A DNA stretch of 7,522 bases from Phycisphaerae bacterium. Its GTDB lineage: Bacteria > Planctomycetota > Phycisphaerae > UBA1845. A program made the translations under genes and the position numbers. Below the pieces are notes generated by a model. It worked only from the letters and a program-made list of their open reading frames with translations, ran no database searches and was not told the DNA's origin. The stretch covers positions 1 to 7,522 of the forward strand of contig BQJS01000220.1 of the NCBI GenBank assembly GCA_021604825.1. The letters run 5' to 3'. Shown here in pieces: positions 1 to 6,676 of the stretch (within the stretch, counting starts at the first letter, position 1; every line of letters begins with the position of its first letter).

Positions 1-894
1 GCAGATACCCAATGGATCGCCGCCTTTCCCATCGCGCAATACGAAAACCTTGCTCACAAATCCCAACTCGTCGCTCGTGCGATAGTGCATTCGATAAAAC
101 GCGTCGTAGTCCCGGCGCGTACCACGTTCAATCCGAAGTCGCCGCCAGATGCTCGGCGCTCTATGAATCGGCGCTCGCTCGACGGTTTCAAGCTGATCGC
201 CACCCTTAAGATTCACGCGCATATCCGGTTGCAAGTCGGCGAGTACATCTTCATTGTTTGTCGCCAACACGACCGCCAACCCCCGACGCGTCGCCAAACG
301 GCGCAAGTTGTACGCAATCGACTTCGCAGCCCGTCGATGCAAACCACTTGCAAACTCGTCAATAATCAAGAGACCGGGCGCGGTCCCCTCCGATGCAAAC
401 CCGATGGCCCGCGCCAGCCGCGCCCGGAATTTCTCTCCATCAGACAGCTCCTCATAAACGCGCATCCACAATTGCGCTTCACCCAACGCACACTGACTCA
501 GCGTCGACATGGCCTCCGACAATGACGCCCGAGGGGCCACCACATCAATCAGCGCCCGCTTGGCCGGAAACGTCATCCGCGAAATGTTGTGCGCACGAGG
601 GAATTGCGCTTCCACCAAACCCAATGCCGTCGATTTGCCCGTGCCCGAATGCCCGACAAACGCCACAATCCGTCCGGGCGATATCGGGATAACTTGATCC
701 GGCAGCACCACCCGAGCGCCAGCCGGCACCACACCGAAATACCGAGCCACCTCAGCCGCCCGACTCGATTGACCCACGCGCACGGCTTCGACCGAATACC
801 CGATCTGCGCTGTCTCTGTATCAGCCACCTCACCAACCAATTTGCCAGCCGCGTTTCCGACCAATTCAACTGTGTCCTCAACGATCGCAGCCAA
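1..894 (-). CDS. ABC-type ATPase fused to a putative GNAT-like acetyltransferase domain (COG2401-type), C-terminus cut off
   Basis: The 298 visible residues run off the left edge. After about 50 N-terminal residues come a Walker A (GHSGTGKS, 81-88), an ABC signature variant (LSDGE, 150-154) and a Walker B with catalytic Glu (LLIIDE, 175-180). The ATP switch segment reads ATNNED (211-216), where ABC ATPases normally have a His. Only about 60 residues separate Walker A from the signature, and there are no membrane segments, so this is a soluble ATPase and not a transporter subunit. From about residue 252 a new domain begins (RIERGT, then FYRMHYR at 266-272, then VFVLRD) that resembles the acetyltransferase part of COG2401 proteins; most of it lies outside the window. 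The substrate is unknown. The TTG start at 894 is chosen because a strong AGGAGG lies at 904-909 with a 9-nt spacer; no in-frame ATG is available nearby. The gene has its own promoter and lies downstream of the S24 regulator gene on the same strand. The family call is from memory of the architecture and is fairly confident; the acetyltransferase activity is inferred. Confidence 0.8.
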   Translation of the reverse strand, partial: MAAIVEDTVELVGNAAGKLVGEVADTETAQIGYSVEAVRVGQSSRAAEVARYFGVVPAGARVVLPDQVIPISPGRIVAFVGHSGTGKSTALGLVEAQFPRAHNISRMTFPAKRALIDVVAPRASLSEAMSTLSQCALGEAQLWMRVYEELSDGEKFRARLARAIGFASEGTAPGLLIIDEFASGLHRRAAKSIAYNLRRLATRRGLAVVLATNNEDVLADLQPDMRVNLKGGDQLETVERAPIHRAPSIWRRLRIERGTRRDYDAFYRMHYRTSDELGFVSKVFVLRDGKGGDPLGIC

Positions 895-903
895 GACGCC
901 CTT

Positions 904-909
904 CCTCCT
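904..909 (-). promoter_or_regulatory. Shine-Dalgarno AGGAGG that fixes a TTG start
   Basis: The minus strand reads AGGAGG nine bases before TTG at 894-892. This is the best ribosome binding site in the window and is the main reason for choosing the TTG start. The open frame extends a further 48 bases upstream but contains no ATG or GTG in frame. Confidence 0.75.
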
Positions 910-966
910 CAATCGCGGCCCTAATTCATGCCGATTCCGCCCCAATTAGAACCTAACATTTTCCGA

Positions 967-995
967 ATATTACAACGTGCGCAATGGTTTGTCAA
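967..995 (-). promoter_or_regulatory. Sigma-70-type promoter of the ABC-ATPase/acetyltransferase gene
   Basis: On the minus strand a perfect -35 TTGACA (990-995) is followed by a 17-bp spacer and a -10 TAATAT (967-972, 4 of 6 consensus positions). Predicted transcription starts near 960, leaving a leader of about 65 bases before the TTG start. The hexamer CCATTG occurs twice on this strand at an 11-bp interval (993-998 and 982-987), the first overlapping the -35. The gene can therefore be transcribed independently of the upstream regulator. Confidence 0.65.
968..986. promoter_or_regulatory. Possible degenerate operator in the ABC-ATPase promoter
   Basis: The minus strand reads CATTGC, seven bases, GTAATA. 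The near-perfect palindrome upstream of the S24 regulator reads TATTGC, six bases, GCAATA. Each half-site matches at 5 of 6 positions, but the spacing is one base longer. It overlaps the -10 and most of the spacer, a position comparable to the operator in the regulator's own promoter. Short AT-rich half-sites can match by chance, so this is a lead and not an established site. Confidence 0.25.
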
Positions 996-1057
996 TGGAA
1001 TTTCAGCACCAACCGATACGGCGCTTCGTTCCAGCCGATCGAGTTTCTTTAAGCTGG

Positions 1058-1720
1058 CTAGAGATCTCGGCTTACGAGAGAAGTGACAATGCCTTGAATT
1101 GAAAAATCCCGACTTTCGTCGATGACCAGGGGCTGGGTGGCCGGGTTGTCGCCGCGAAGAATAATGGTCCGCGTACCGCGACTGCCATCAACGCTGACAC
1201 GCTTAAGCGTTGGTTCGCCATCGACGAGGCACGCACAAATTTTGCCTTGGACGAGTTCCGGCTGAACCTCGGGGCGATAGTGGACAAGCACCATATCACC
1301 CGGTTTCAATGTCGGCTCCATGCTGTCAAAAGTGAGCCTCAGGCAGTAAAAATCGGGGGACCACAGATGTTTCAAAACCGGGAACATCTGCATCTGTTCC
1401 TGCGACTGTGCCGGCGGGCCAGCCGGTATGCTTCCAAACGTTGGCAGGTGGCGAATCTCCAACCGCTGCGGATTGTCGTGGTCCTCGCCCTCGCCAATCA
1501 ATACCGCTTGCGGAATGTCCAACGCAACTGCGAGCGCATGAATGGTGCGCGGCGCCGGCTTGCGATGGTGTCGCTCAATCGCAGAAAGATACCCCTGGTT
1601 GATGCCCGCTACCTTGGCCAACTTCACCTGCGAAAAACCCAGCTCCCGACGCCGGGCACGCACCCGATCACCGATCCACTCCACCGCTCGCCGCGCTGTC
1701 ATTGGATTTGAACTCGTCAT
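1058..1720 (-). CDS. LexA/CI-like self-cleaving transcriptional repressor (XRE HTH + S24 peptidase)
   Basis: A 220-residue regulator of the usual size for phage CI or LexA-like repressors. Residues about 15-68 form an XRE-family helix-turn-helix (SQVKLAKVAGINQGYLSAIE, 30-49, is the HTH core), unlike the winged helix of true LexA. Residues about 90-220 are an S24 peptidase domain with a putative self-cleavage bond Ala100-Gly101 (SIPAGPP), nucleophile Ser133 (DSMEPTLKPGD) and general base Lys173 (PTLKRV). The spacings, 33 and 40 residues, are close to those of LexA. By family knowledge, RecA filaments formed at damaged DNA would stimulate autocleavage and relieve repression. I use ATG 1720; a TTG at 1738 is also in frame but would place the start inside the operator and upstream of the -10, and ATG 1702 is an alternative. 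No Shine-Dalgarno precedes any of them. It is divergent from the glycosyltransferase and upstream of the ABC-ATPase gene. It could be a stand-alone regulator or a prophage remnant; no other phage genes are visible. Confidence 0.88.
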   Translation of the reverse strand: MTSSNPMTARRAVEWIGDRVRARRRELGFSQVKLAKVAGINQGYLSAIERHHRKPAPRTIHALAVALDIPQAVLIGEGEDHDNPQRLEIRHLPTFGSIPAGPPAQSQEQMQMFPVLKHLWSPDFYCLRLTFDSMEPTLKPGDMVLVHYRPEVQPELVQGKICACLVDGEPTLKRVSVDGSRGTRTIILRGDNPATQPLVIDESRDFSIQGIVTSLVSRDL

Positions 1721-1722
1721 AC

Positions 1723-1740
1723 TATTGCTATACAGCAATA
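1723..1740. promoter_or_regulatory. 18-bp palindromic operator, probably for autoregulation by the S24 repressor
   Basis: TATTGCTATACAGCAATA has perfect 7-bp arms (TATTGCT / AGCAATA) around a 4-bp centre; 8 of 9 symmetric pairs match. It ends 2 bp before ATG 1720 and covers the regulator's -10 box. Length, symmetry and placement fit a dimeric XRE/CI-type repressor binding its own promoter. Which protein binds it is inferred from position. Confidence 0.7.
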
Positions 1741-1755
1741 TCCGACATAATTCAA
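1727..1755 (-). promoter_or_regulatory. Promoter of the S24 repressor gene, predicting a leaderless mRNA
   Basis: The minus strand has TTGAAT (-35, 1750-1755), a 17-bp spacer and TATAGC (-10, 1727-1732). The expected start point, about seven bases past the -10, coincides with ATG 1720, so the transcript would have little or no leader. This agrees with the missing Shine-Dalgarno. The -10 lies inside the palindromic operator, so binding there should block RNA polymerase. Confidence 0.55.
1746..1751 (+). promoter_or_regulatory. Possible -10 box (CATAAT) for the divergent glycosyltransferase gene
   Basis: CATAAT matches the -10 consensus at 5 of 6 positions and lies about 100 bases before the GTG start at 1848. 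The only -35-like sequence upstream, TTGCTA at 1725-1730, gives a short 15-bp spacer and lies inside the palindromic operator. If this promoter is used, the S24 repressor would probably affect both directions. The evidence is weak. Confidence 0.25.
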
Positions 1756-1847
1756 CCGATTACTTAGGGAATCAGCCCCACCCTGCGTTTCAACCTTTCC
1801 ACCCGCGCGCCGAATGACAGCCGCCAACGAGCCGCTACGATGCAACC

Positions 1848-3644
1848 GTGACTGAATCACCCAGCAAACCTGAAGCCAAGCCATCGGCTCCCTCAAGCGA
1901 CGATGCCACCGCCCCGGCAGCACCACAAAACCGCTGGGCGGGCGTTTGGCCTTGGATCGCCATACTCGTCGTCGCCCTTGGCATTCGCGGTGCGTACCTC
2001 TGGCAGATCCAAACGATCCCCTACTTCAACCAACCGGTTGGCGATGCGGCGTCCTACGACGCTTGGGCGCAGGAAATCGCCAGCGGCAACTGGGTTGGCG
2101 ATCAAGTGTTCTACCAAGCCCCCGGCTACCCCTACTTCCTCGCGGTCGTTTACACCTTCGCCGGCGAGTCGAATCGTCTGCTCGCAGCCCGAATCGTTCA
2201 AATCACTCTGGGCGCACTGGCGTGCCTGTTCATTGGACTTGCAACGTCGCGCATGTTTGCGCGAAACGCGGGATTGATCGCGGCATGCATGTTGACCGTC
2301 TATCCACCGGCGATCTTCTTTGACGGCCTCATCCAAAAAGCTTCCGTCAACATCGCGTTAATGTCGCTCATGGTGTGGACGCTTGCCCACATTTCGAATC
2401 GTCCCAGCGCATTCAAATGGCTCGGGTTAGGCGTGATCCTCAGCATGCTCGGACTCACCCGAGAAAACACACTGGCCTTGATACCTGTTGTGATGGTTTG
2501 GTTGTGGCTTGGTTTCCGAACAACTCCAGCACCAATTCGCGGACGATGGTTTGCCAGTCTGTGCGGCGGGATATTGCTTATCCTTTTCCCAGTGGCGCTC
2601 CGCAATCATCACGTAGGTGGCGAGTGGCTCATCACCACCTCGCAAGCTGGTCCGAACTTTTACATCGGCAACAACCCCGAAGCCACGGGCCGATACGCCC
2701 CACTCGTGCCGGGCCATGAAACACCCGAATTTGAGCGCACCGATGCCGTTCGATTGGCTGAGTCAGCCACTGGCAAAACGCTGACCGCAAAGGAGGTCTC
2801 ACGCTTCTGGTTCGGTCGCTCGTGGGAATTCATCCGCGAAGCCCCACTCAAATGGCTCTCACTGTGCGCGCAAAAAATACTGCTCGCTATCAACCGCTAC
2901 GAAATCAGCGACGTGGAGGGCTACAACGTCTACCGCGACTTTTCTCCGATCCTGGCAATACTCTCGATTGTCGGCCACTTCGGAATCCTCTGCCCCATCG
3001 CCATCGCAGGCATGGTTCTCGCCCGTTCGAATTCCAAACACCACAAAATCCTCGTCGTCCTCATTGCAACCTTCACCATCAGCGTTGCCGCATTCTTTGT
3101 CCTCGCCCGCTATCGGGCCCCGCTGGTGCCAATGTTGATCCCCTTCACAGCTTACGCACTCGTCGAATTCTGCAGACGTTACCGCGAACGCACATCGCTA
3201 CTCGCCCCGGCCGTCGCGGTCATCATCGCAACCGCCGCCTGCAATTGGCCCATCAATCCACAGCAGAAACTCGACGCGATGGCCTATTCCAACCTCGCGA
3301 CGATGATGGCCCAAGGCGGAAATCTCGAAGGGGCAATCGAAATATGGAAGATCGGATTGGAAGTGAACCCGAATGGACGCGAGCTGCATTACAACATCGG
3401 ACTCGCCTATGAATTGCAGCAGAAGCTACCGGAAGCCGTCAAACATTTCTCAGAAGCGAAGAAGCTCGACCCCGATCTCGCCGAAGTGGACTATCACCTC
3501 GGCACGATTTTCGAAGCCGTTGGCCAACTTCAAAAAGCCGCGTGGCATTTCACCGAGGCCCAACGCATCAACCCCAACGATTCCGAATCAATTGCAGCGC
3601 TCGCCCGTGTGCAAGCTAAGCTCAATCCGCAACAAACCGACTGA
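1848..3644 (+). CDS. Multi-pass GT-C (GT39/PMT-like) glycosyltransferase with C-terminal TPR repeats
   Basis: A 598-residue membrane protein. It has a Pro/Ala-rich cytoplasmic N-tail (1-29), a first membrane helix (about 33-52), then an outer loop with the acidic motif GDAASYDAWA (65-74; Asp66 is the likely catalytic carboxylate) and YQAPGYPYFLAVVY (89-102), typical of lipid-phosphate-sugar-dependent GT-C enzymes such as ArnT and PMT. Several further hydrophobic helices follow up to about residue 465, including FVLARYRAPLVPMLIPF (417-433). A soluble loop carries GNNPEATGRY (274-283). The C-terminus (479-580) holds three TPR units with the usual Gly/Ala/Pro spacing, suggesting partner binding. 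It probably transfers a sugar from a polyprenyl-phosphate donor to protein, lipid or polysaccharide outside the membrane; the acceptor cannot be told. GTG 1848 is the first start after an in-frame stop at 1815-1817 and lacks a clear Shine-Dalgarno. It converges with polA, with 24 bp between stops. Confidence 0.82.
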   Translation: MTESPSKPEAKPSAPSSDDATAPAAPQNRWAGVWPWIAILVVALGIRGAYLWQIQTIPYFNQPVGDAASYDAWAQEIASGNWVGDQVFYQAPGYPYFLAVVYTFAGESNRLLAARIVQITLGALACLFIGLATSRMFARNAGLIAACMLTVYPPAIFFDGLIQKASVNIALMSLMVWTLAHISNRPSAFKWLGLGVILSMLGLTRENTLALIPVVMVWLWLGFRTTPAPIRGRWFASLCGGILLILFPVALRNHHVGGEWLITTSQAGPNFYIGNNPEATGRYAPLVPGHETPEFERTDAVRLAESATGKTLTAKEVSRFWFGRSWEFIREAPLKWLSLCAQKILLAINRYEISDVEGYNVYRDFSPILAILSIVGHFGILCPIAIAGMVLARSNSKHHKILVVLIATFTISVAAFFVLARYRAPLVPMLIPFTAYALVEFCRRYRERTSLLAPAVAVIIATAACNWPINPQQKLDAMAYSNLATMMAQGGNLEGAIEIWKIGLEVNPNGRELHYNIGLAYELQQKLPEAVKHFSEAKKLDPDLAEVDYHLGTIFEAVGQLQKAAWHFTEAQRINPNDSESIAALARVQAKLNPQQTD

Positions 3645-3668
3645 CACGCCCAGACCGGGACCAACCGC

Positions 3669-6377
3669 TTACTTCGCGTCCAACCACGTCGCCCCTTTAC
3701 CAATGTCCACGACGATCGGAACGTCAAACGAAATGGCATTGACCATTTTGTCGCGAATCATCGCTACGTGCGCGTCGACTTCAACTTTCGCAACTTCAAA
3801 CACCAACTCGTCGTGAACCTGAATGAGCATCTGCACGTCAAGCTCGTTCGACGCAATCTCGCGGTGAATGTCGATCATCGCCCGTTTGATCATGTCAGCG
3901 GCTGTCCCTTGAATCACGGTGTTGACCGCCAACCGCGCACCAAGCGCCTGTTGCTGCTTATTGCGCGAGTGCAATTCATCAATCGGACGTCGCCGCCCCA
4001 AGATCGTCTCGGCGTACCCCTTCTCCTTCGCTTCGGCGATGCACTGATCTACGAATCCTTTGATGCCCAAATACTGATCGTTGTAGCGATCGATGAATTC
4101 CCTGGCCGCGCCCTGCGAAATCCCCAGCGAGCGGGCCAACCCAAACGCGGTCTGACCGTAAACGATGCCAAAGTTCACCGCTTTCGCCGCACTACGCTGC
4201 TCGGATGTGACCTCTTCAATCGACACGTCGTTGACCTGGGCAGCCACCGCGGCGTGAATATCCAAACCATTTTCAAAGGCAGCCAAGAGCGCCTCGTCCT
4301 TTGAAAAATGCGCCAACACCCGTAGCTCGATCTGCGAGTAGTCAGCAACAACCAGCGTGCGATCAGACCCGCTGGCAACAAACGCGCCGCGAATTCGCCG
4401 CCCCAATTCGGTGCGGATGGGAATGTTCTGCAGATTCGGATCGCTCGATGAAAGTCGGCCAGTCACCGCCCCCGTCTGATGAAACCCGGCATGGATGCGA
4501 TCGGTCTTCCTGCAAACCATCTGCGGAAGCGTGTCCAGATACGTCCCCTTGAGCTTCGTCAATTCCCGATACTCAAGCATCAAACGCGGAATCGGATTAT
4601 CCGTCTGTTGAACCAGCGCCTCCAACGTCGCCGCATCGGTACTGCGCCCGGTCTTGGTTTTCTTAATGACGGGCAGCTTCTGTTCATCAAACAACACGAC
4701 GGCCAACTGCTTCGTCGATGCAATGTTAAACGCGTAACCCGCCGCCTCATGAATCTCAGCCGTCAACTCCAGCAACCGATCACCCAGATCGTCACTCATC
4801 TTAGCCAACAACGATTCATCCAGACTGACGCCGTTCGACTCCATCCGCGCCAACACCGAAACCAGCGGCATCTCCACGTCTTCAAACAACGATTTGAATG
4901 AACTTTCTTCAAGCTGCTTCGAAAGGATTTCATACAATCGCCACGTAAAATCTGCATCCTCGCCGGCATATTCCGTCACGTGGGCGGCGTCAACTTGGTC
5001 AATCGTCAACTGATCCTTGCCCTTACCGATCAAGTCCGAAATCGGAATCATGCGATGACCGCATAGCTCCAACACCAGCGCATTCATCCCGTGCGACCGA
5101 CGCAATGGCTCCAACACGAAACTCGCGATCATTGTATCGAACGCAATGCCACCCAGTGGCATCCCCGCCTGCTCAAGTACAATCGCATCGTACTTGATGT
5201 TCTGCCCAACCTTACCGATCGACACATCGCCAAGCACGCCAGCCAGCTTCTCACGCACCGATTCCAGCGCCAGGCACTTACCCATCGCCGCGCGAATCGG
5301 AATGTAGTACGCCTTGCCCGCCTCCCACGACACGGAAATCCCCGCGAGTTCCGCGACGACCGGATTGATGTTCGTCGTCTCCGTATCGATCGCAAATATC
5401 GACTGCTTCTCCAACTCCGCCGCAAGTTCATCCAGCGCCTTATCCGTATCCACGCAGACGTATTCGCCCAAGTCCTCCGATGACGCCAACGGCAATTCAC
5501 CTTGCACGTCATCTTCGCCAGCCAACTCATCAAGCTGATCGGTAAGCCGATTGAATCCCAGCGACTCAAATGTTGGCCGGGCGTTGCCAAACGTCAGCGA
5601 TGCCGTCCGCGCCGATTCAAGGTCAAACTCAAAGTCGACGTCATCCAACAACGTGACCAACTGCCGCGTGATCGGAAGGTGCTCTGCAAACGCCTTGACG
5701 TTTTGACTTTGCTTTGGCGTCAATTCATCGGCGTGTTCGACGACGGCTTGGGCGGTGCCGTACTTGTTGATGAGTTTGACCGCCGTCTTCGGTCCGACGC
5801 CAGCCACACCAGGGATGTTGTCCACCGAATCGCCCGACAACGTTTGAATATCAATCACCTGCTCGGGCGCATACCCCTTGTTTTCAAGCAGCGCCTTGCG
5901 ATCCAGCACCACATTCTTACCCGGATCGTACAGAAATACGTGGTCCGAAATGACTTGCTCAAGATCCTTGTCCTTGCTGACCAGATAAACATCCAGATCA
6001 TCGCCCGCCAAGCGCTTGGCCAGCGTCGCCATCAGGTCGTCGGCTTCATACCCTTCCTGACGCAAGACCGGGATTCCCATCGCTTGAACAATTTCAACAA
6101 TACGGTCGGCCTGCGGATGCAGATCATCCGGCGCAGGGTCGCGTTGGGCTTTGTATTCGGGGTAGATGTCGCAGCGAAAGACGGTTCGGTCGCTCACGTC
6201 CAACGTCATGACCAGATAGTCGGGTTTCTTGTCACGCAGCAAAGTGAACAGCGTGCTGCAAAAAACATAGACCGCCTTCGTCGGTTCGCCAGTCGGCGAG
6301 GTCAGCGGTCGAAATGGCGCGTAGTAGCTGCGATAGATCTGGGCATGACCGTCAATCACAAAAAGGGACTTGGGCAC
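3669..6377 (-). CDS. polA: DNA polymerase I (5' nuclease, 3'-5' proofreading exonuclease and polymerase domains)
   Basis: A full-length 902-residue PolA (E. coli is 928). The 5' nuclease domain (1 to about 285) has metal-binding acids Asp9, Asp60, the EADD cluster (111-114), Asp136, Asp138, Asp183 and Asp186, followed by the helix-hairpin-helix segment NIPGVAGVGPKTAVKLI. The 3'-5' exonuclease domain (about 325-490) keeps all catalytic residues: Asp331 and Glu333 (DTET), Asp397 (NIKYD), and Tyr470 with Asp474 (YAGED), so proofreading should be active. The polymerase domain (about 500-902) has motif A DYSQIE (Asp679), motif B (Arg728, Lys732, Phe736, Tyr740) and motif C HDE (855-857). It removes RNA primers and fills gaps in Okazaki fragment maturation and excision repair. 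GTG 6377 is the first start after an in-frame TGA at 6386-6384; GGAG (6388-6391) lies 10 bases upstream. No frameshift or missing residue was found. Confidence 0.98.
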   Translation of the reverse strand: MPKSLFVIDGHAQIYRSYYAPFRPLTSPTGEPTKAVYVFCSTLFTLLRDKKPDYLVMTLDVSDRTVFRCDIYPEYKAQRDPAPDDLHPQADRIVEIVQAMGIPVLRQEGYEADDLMATLAKRLAGDDLDVYLVSKDKDLEQVISDHVFLYDPGKNVVLDRKALLENKGYAPEQVIDIQTLSGDSVDNIPGVAGVGPKTAVKLINKYGTAQAVVEHADELTPKQSQNVKAFAEHLPITRQLVTLLDDVDFEFDLESARTASLTFGNARPTFESLGFNRLTDQLDELAGEDDVQGELPLASSEDLGEYVCVDTDKALDELAAELEKQSIFAIDTETTNINPVVAELAGISVSWEAGKAYYIPIRAAMGKCLALESVREKLAGVLGDVSIGKVGQNIKYDAIVLEQAGMPLGGIAFDTMIASFVLEPLRRSHGMNALVLELCGHRMIPISDLIGKGKDQLTIDQVDAAHVTEYAGEDADFTWRLYEILSKQLEESSFKSLFEDVEMPLVSVLARMESNGVSLDESLLAKMSDDLGDRLLELTAEIHEAAGYAFNIASTKQLAVVLFDEQKLPVIKKTKTGRSTDAATLEALVQQTDNPIPRLMLEYRELTKLKGTYLDTLPQMVCRKTDRIHAGFHQTGAVTGRLSSSDPNLQNIPIRTELGRRIRGAFVASGSDRTLVVADYSQIELRVLAHFSKDEALLAAFENGLDIHAAVAAQVNDVSIEEVTSEQRSAAKAVNFGIVYGQTAFGLARSLGISQGAAREFIDRYNDQYLGIKGFVDQCIAEAKEKGYAETILGRRRPIDELHSRNKQQQALGARLAVNTVIQGTAADMIKRAMIDIHREIASNELDVQMLIQVHDELVFEVAKVEVDAHVAMIRDKMVNAISFDVPIVVDIGKGATWLDAK

Positions 6378-6437
6378 GGCGAGTCATCTCCAATGCGACA
6401 TGTTCAACCGCGGCATACGGTTGGCCGCTTTGGCGCG

Positions 6438-6463
6438 GTTCGCGACTCTAGCCACGGGCGAAC
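6438..6463. repeat. Inverted repeat flanking the polA -10 box
   Basis: GTTCGC (6438-6443) and GCGAAC (6458-6463) are perfect 6-bp inverted arms separated by 14 bp that contain the -10 hexamer. The position would suit a repressor site, but arms this short can arise by chance, and no second copy was seen in the window. Confidence 0.3.
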
Positions 6464-6473
6464 TTGCTGTCAA
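6445..6473 (-). promoter_or_regulatory. Sigma-70-type promoter of polA
   Basis: The minus strand has a perfect -35 TTGACA (6468-6473), a 17-bp spacer and TAGAGT (-10, 6445-6450, 4 of 6 consensus positions). Transcription would start near 6438, giving a leader of about 60 bases. The arrangement closely matches the promoter before the ABC-ATPase gene, suggesting the same housekeeping sigma factor. Confidence 0.6.
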
Positions 6474-6676
6474 CGAGGCGACAATAGGACCGGCGCACCC
6501 ATGATCCGCCGCCGGCAAAGCAATCGATAATCCACCCAGCCCGGAGAATTGTTCATTGAAATCGGAACGCGACTTGGCGGCGAATTCGAGGGCACCACAA
6601 ACCGATAGACCATGCAGAACGATACTGCAAGTGCAGACAGCCAACCGTGCGCAGCGACCCTTGACGGAGAATCCCA
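6474..6676. other. Intergenic region upstream of cheV, no gene seen
   Basis: About 200 bases between the polA -35 and the cheV-like start. Short open frames cross it on the minus strand, but none has a convincing start, ribosome site or recognisable product. I looked for sigma-70, sigma-54 (GG-N10-GC) and sigma-28 promoters for cheV and found no convincing one; CCGATA at about 6602 is a partial flagellar-type -10 without a matching -35. A small inverted repeat, CTGCA-AG-TGCAG, occurs near 6625-6636. Confidence 0.5.
6666..6670 (+). promoter_or_regulatory. Shine-Dalgarno GGAGA of the cheV-like gene
   Basis: GGAGA lies six bases before ATG 6677, and an in-frame TGA at 6662-6664 rules out a longer protein. 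Together they fix the start. Confidence 0.7.

Noticed and set aside
85..525. A 146-codon plus-strand frame at the left edge.
   Set aside because: It lies opposite the ABC-ATPase gene, whose Walker and signature motifs are clear in the other strand, and its own translation is low-complexity and Arg/Pro-rich.
1031..1060. Inverted CCAGC/GCTGG just after the S24 repressor stop codon, considered as a terminator.
   Set aside because: Only 5 bp of stem with a loop of about 17 bases and no following T-run.
1058..1720. Calling the regulator true LexA.
   Set aside because: The DNA-binding domain is XRE/CI-type, not the LexA winged helix, and the operator does not match the E. coli or Bacillus LexA boxes.
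1..1755. The regulator and ATPase pair as part of a prophage.
   Set aside because: A CI-like repressor suggests it, but no integrase, structural gene, attachment site or other phage gene is visible in the window.
1840..1851. Mini-ORF ATG CAA CCG TGA whose stop overlaps the GTG start of the glycosyltransferase.
   Set aside because: Three codons with no ribosome site; stop-start overlaps of this size occur by chance, although translational coupling cannot be excluded.
3652..3662. CCC...GGG symmetry between the glycosyltransferase and polA stops, considered as a bidirectional terminator.
   Set aside because: The stem would be 3 bp; not a credible hairpin.
5502..6530. A 342-codon open frame on the plus strand opposite the 5' end of polA.
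   Set aside because: It is antisense to a fully conserved polA domain, its product is Arg/Gln/His-rich without any recognisable motif, and it has no supporting ribosome site. Codon bias of polA explains it.
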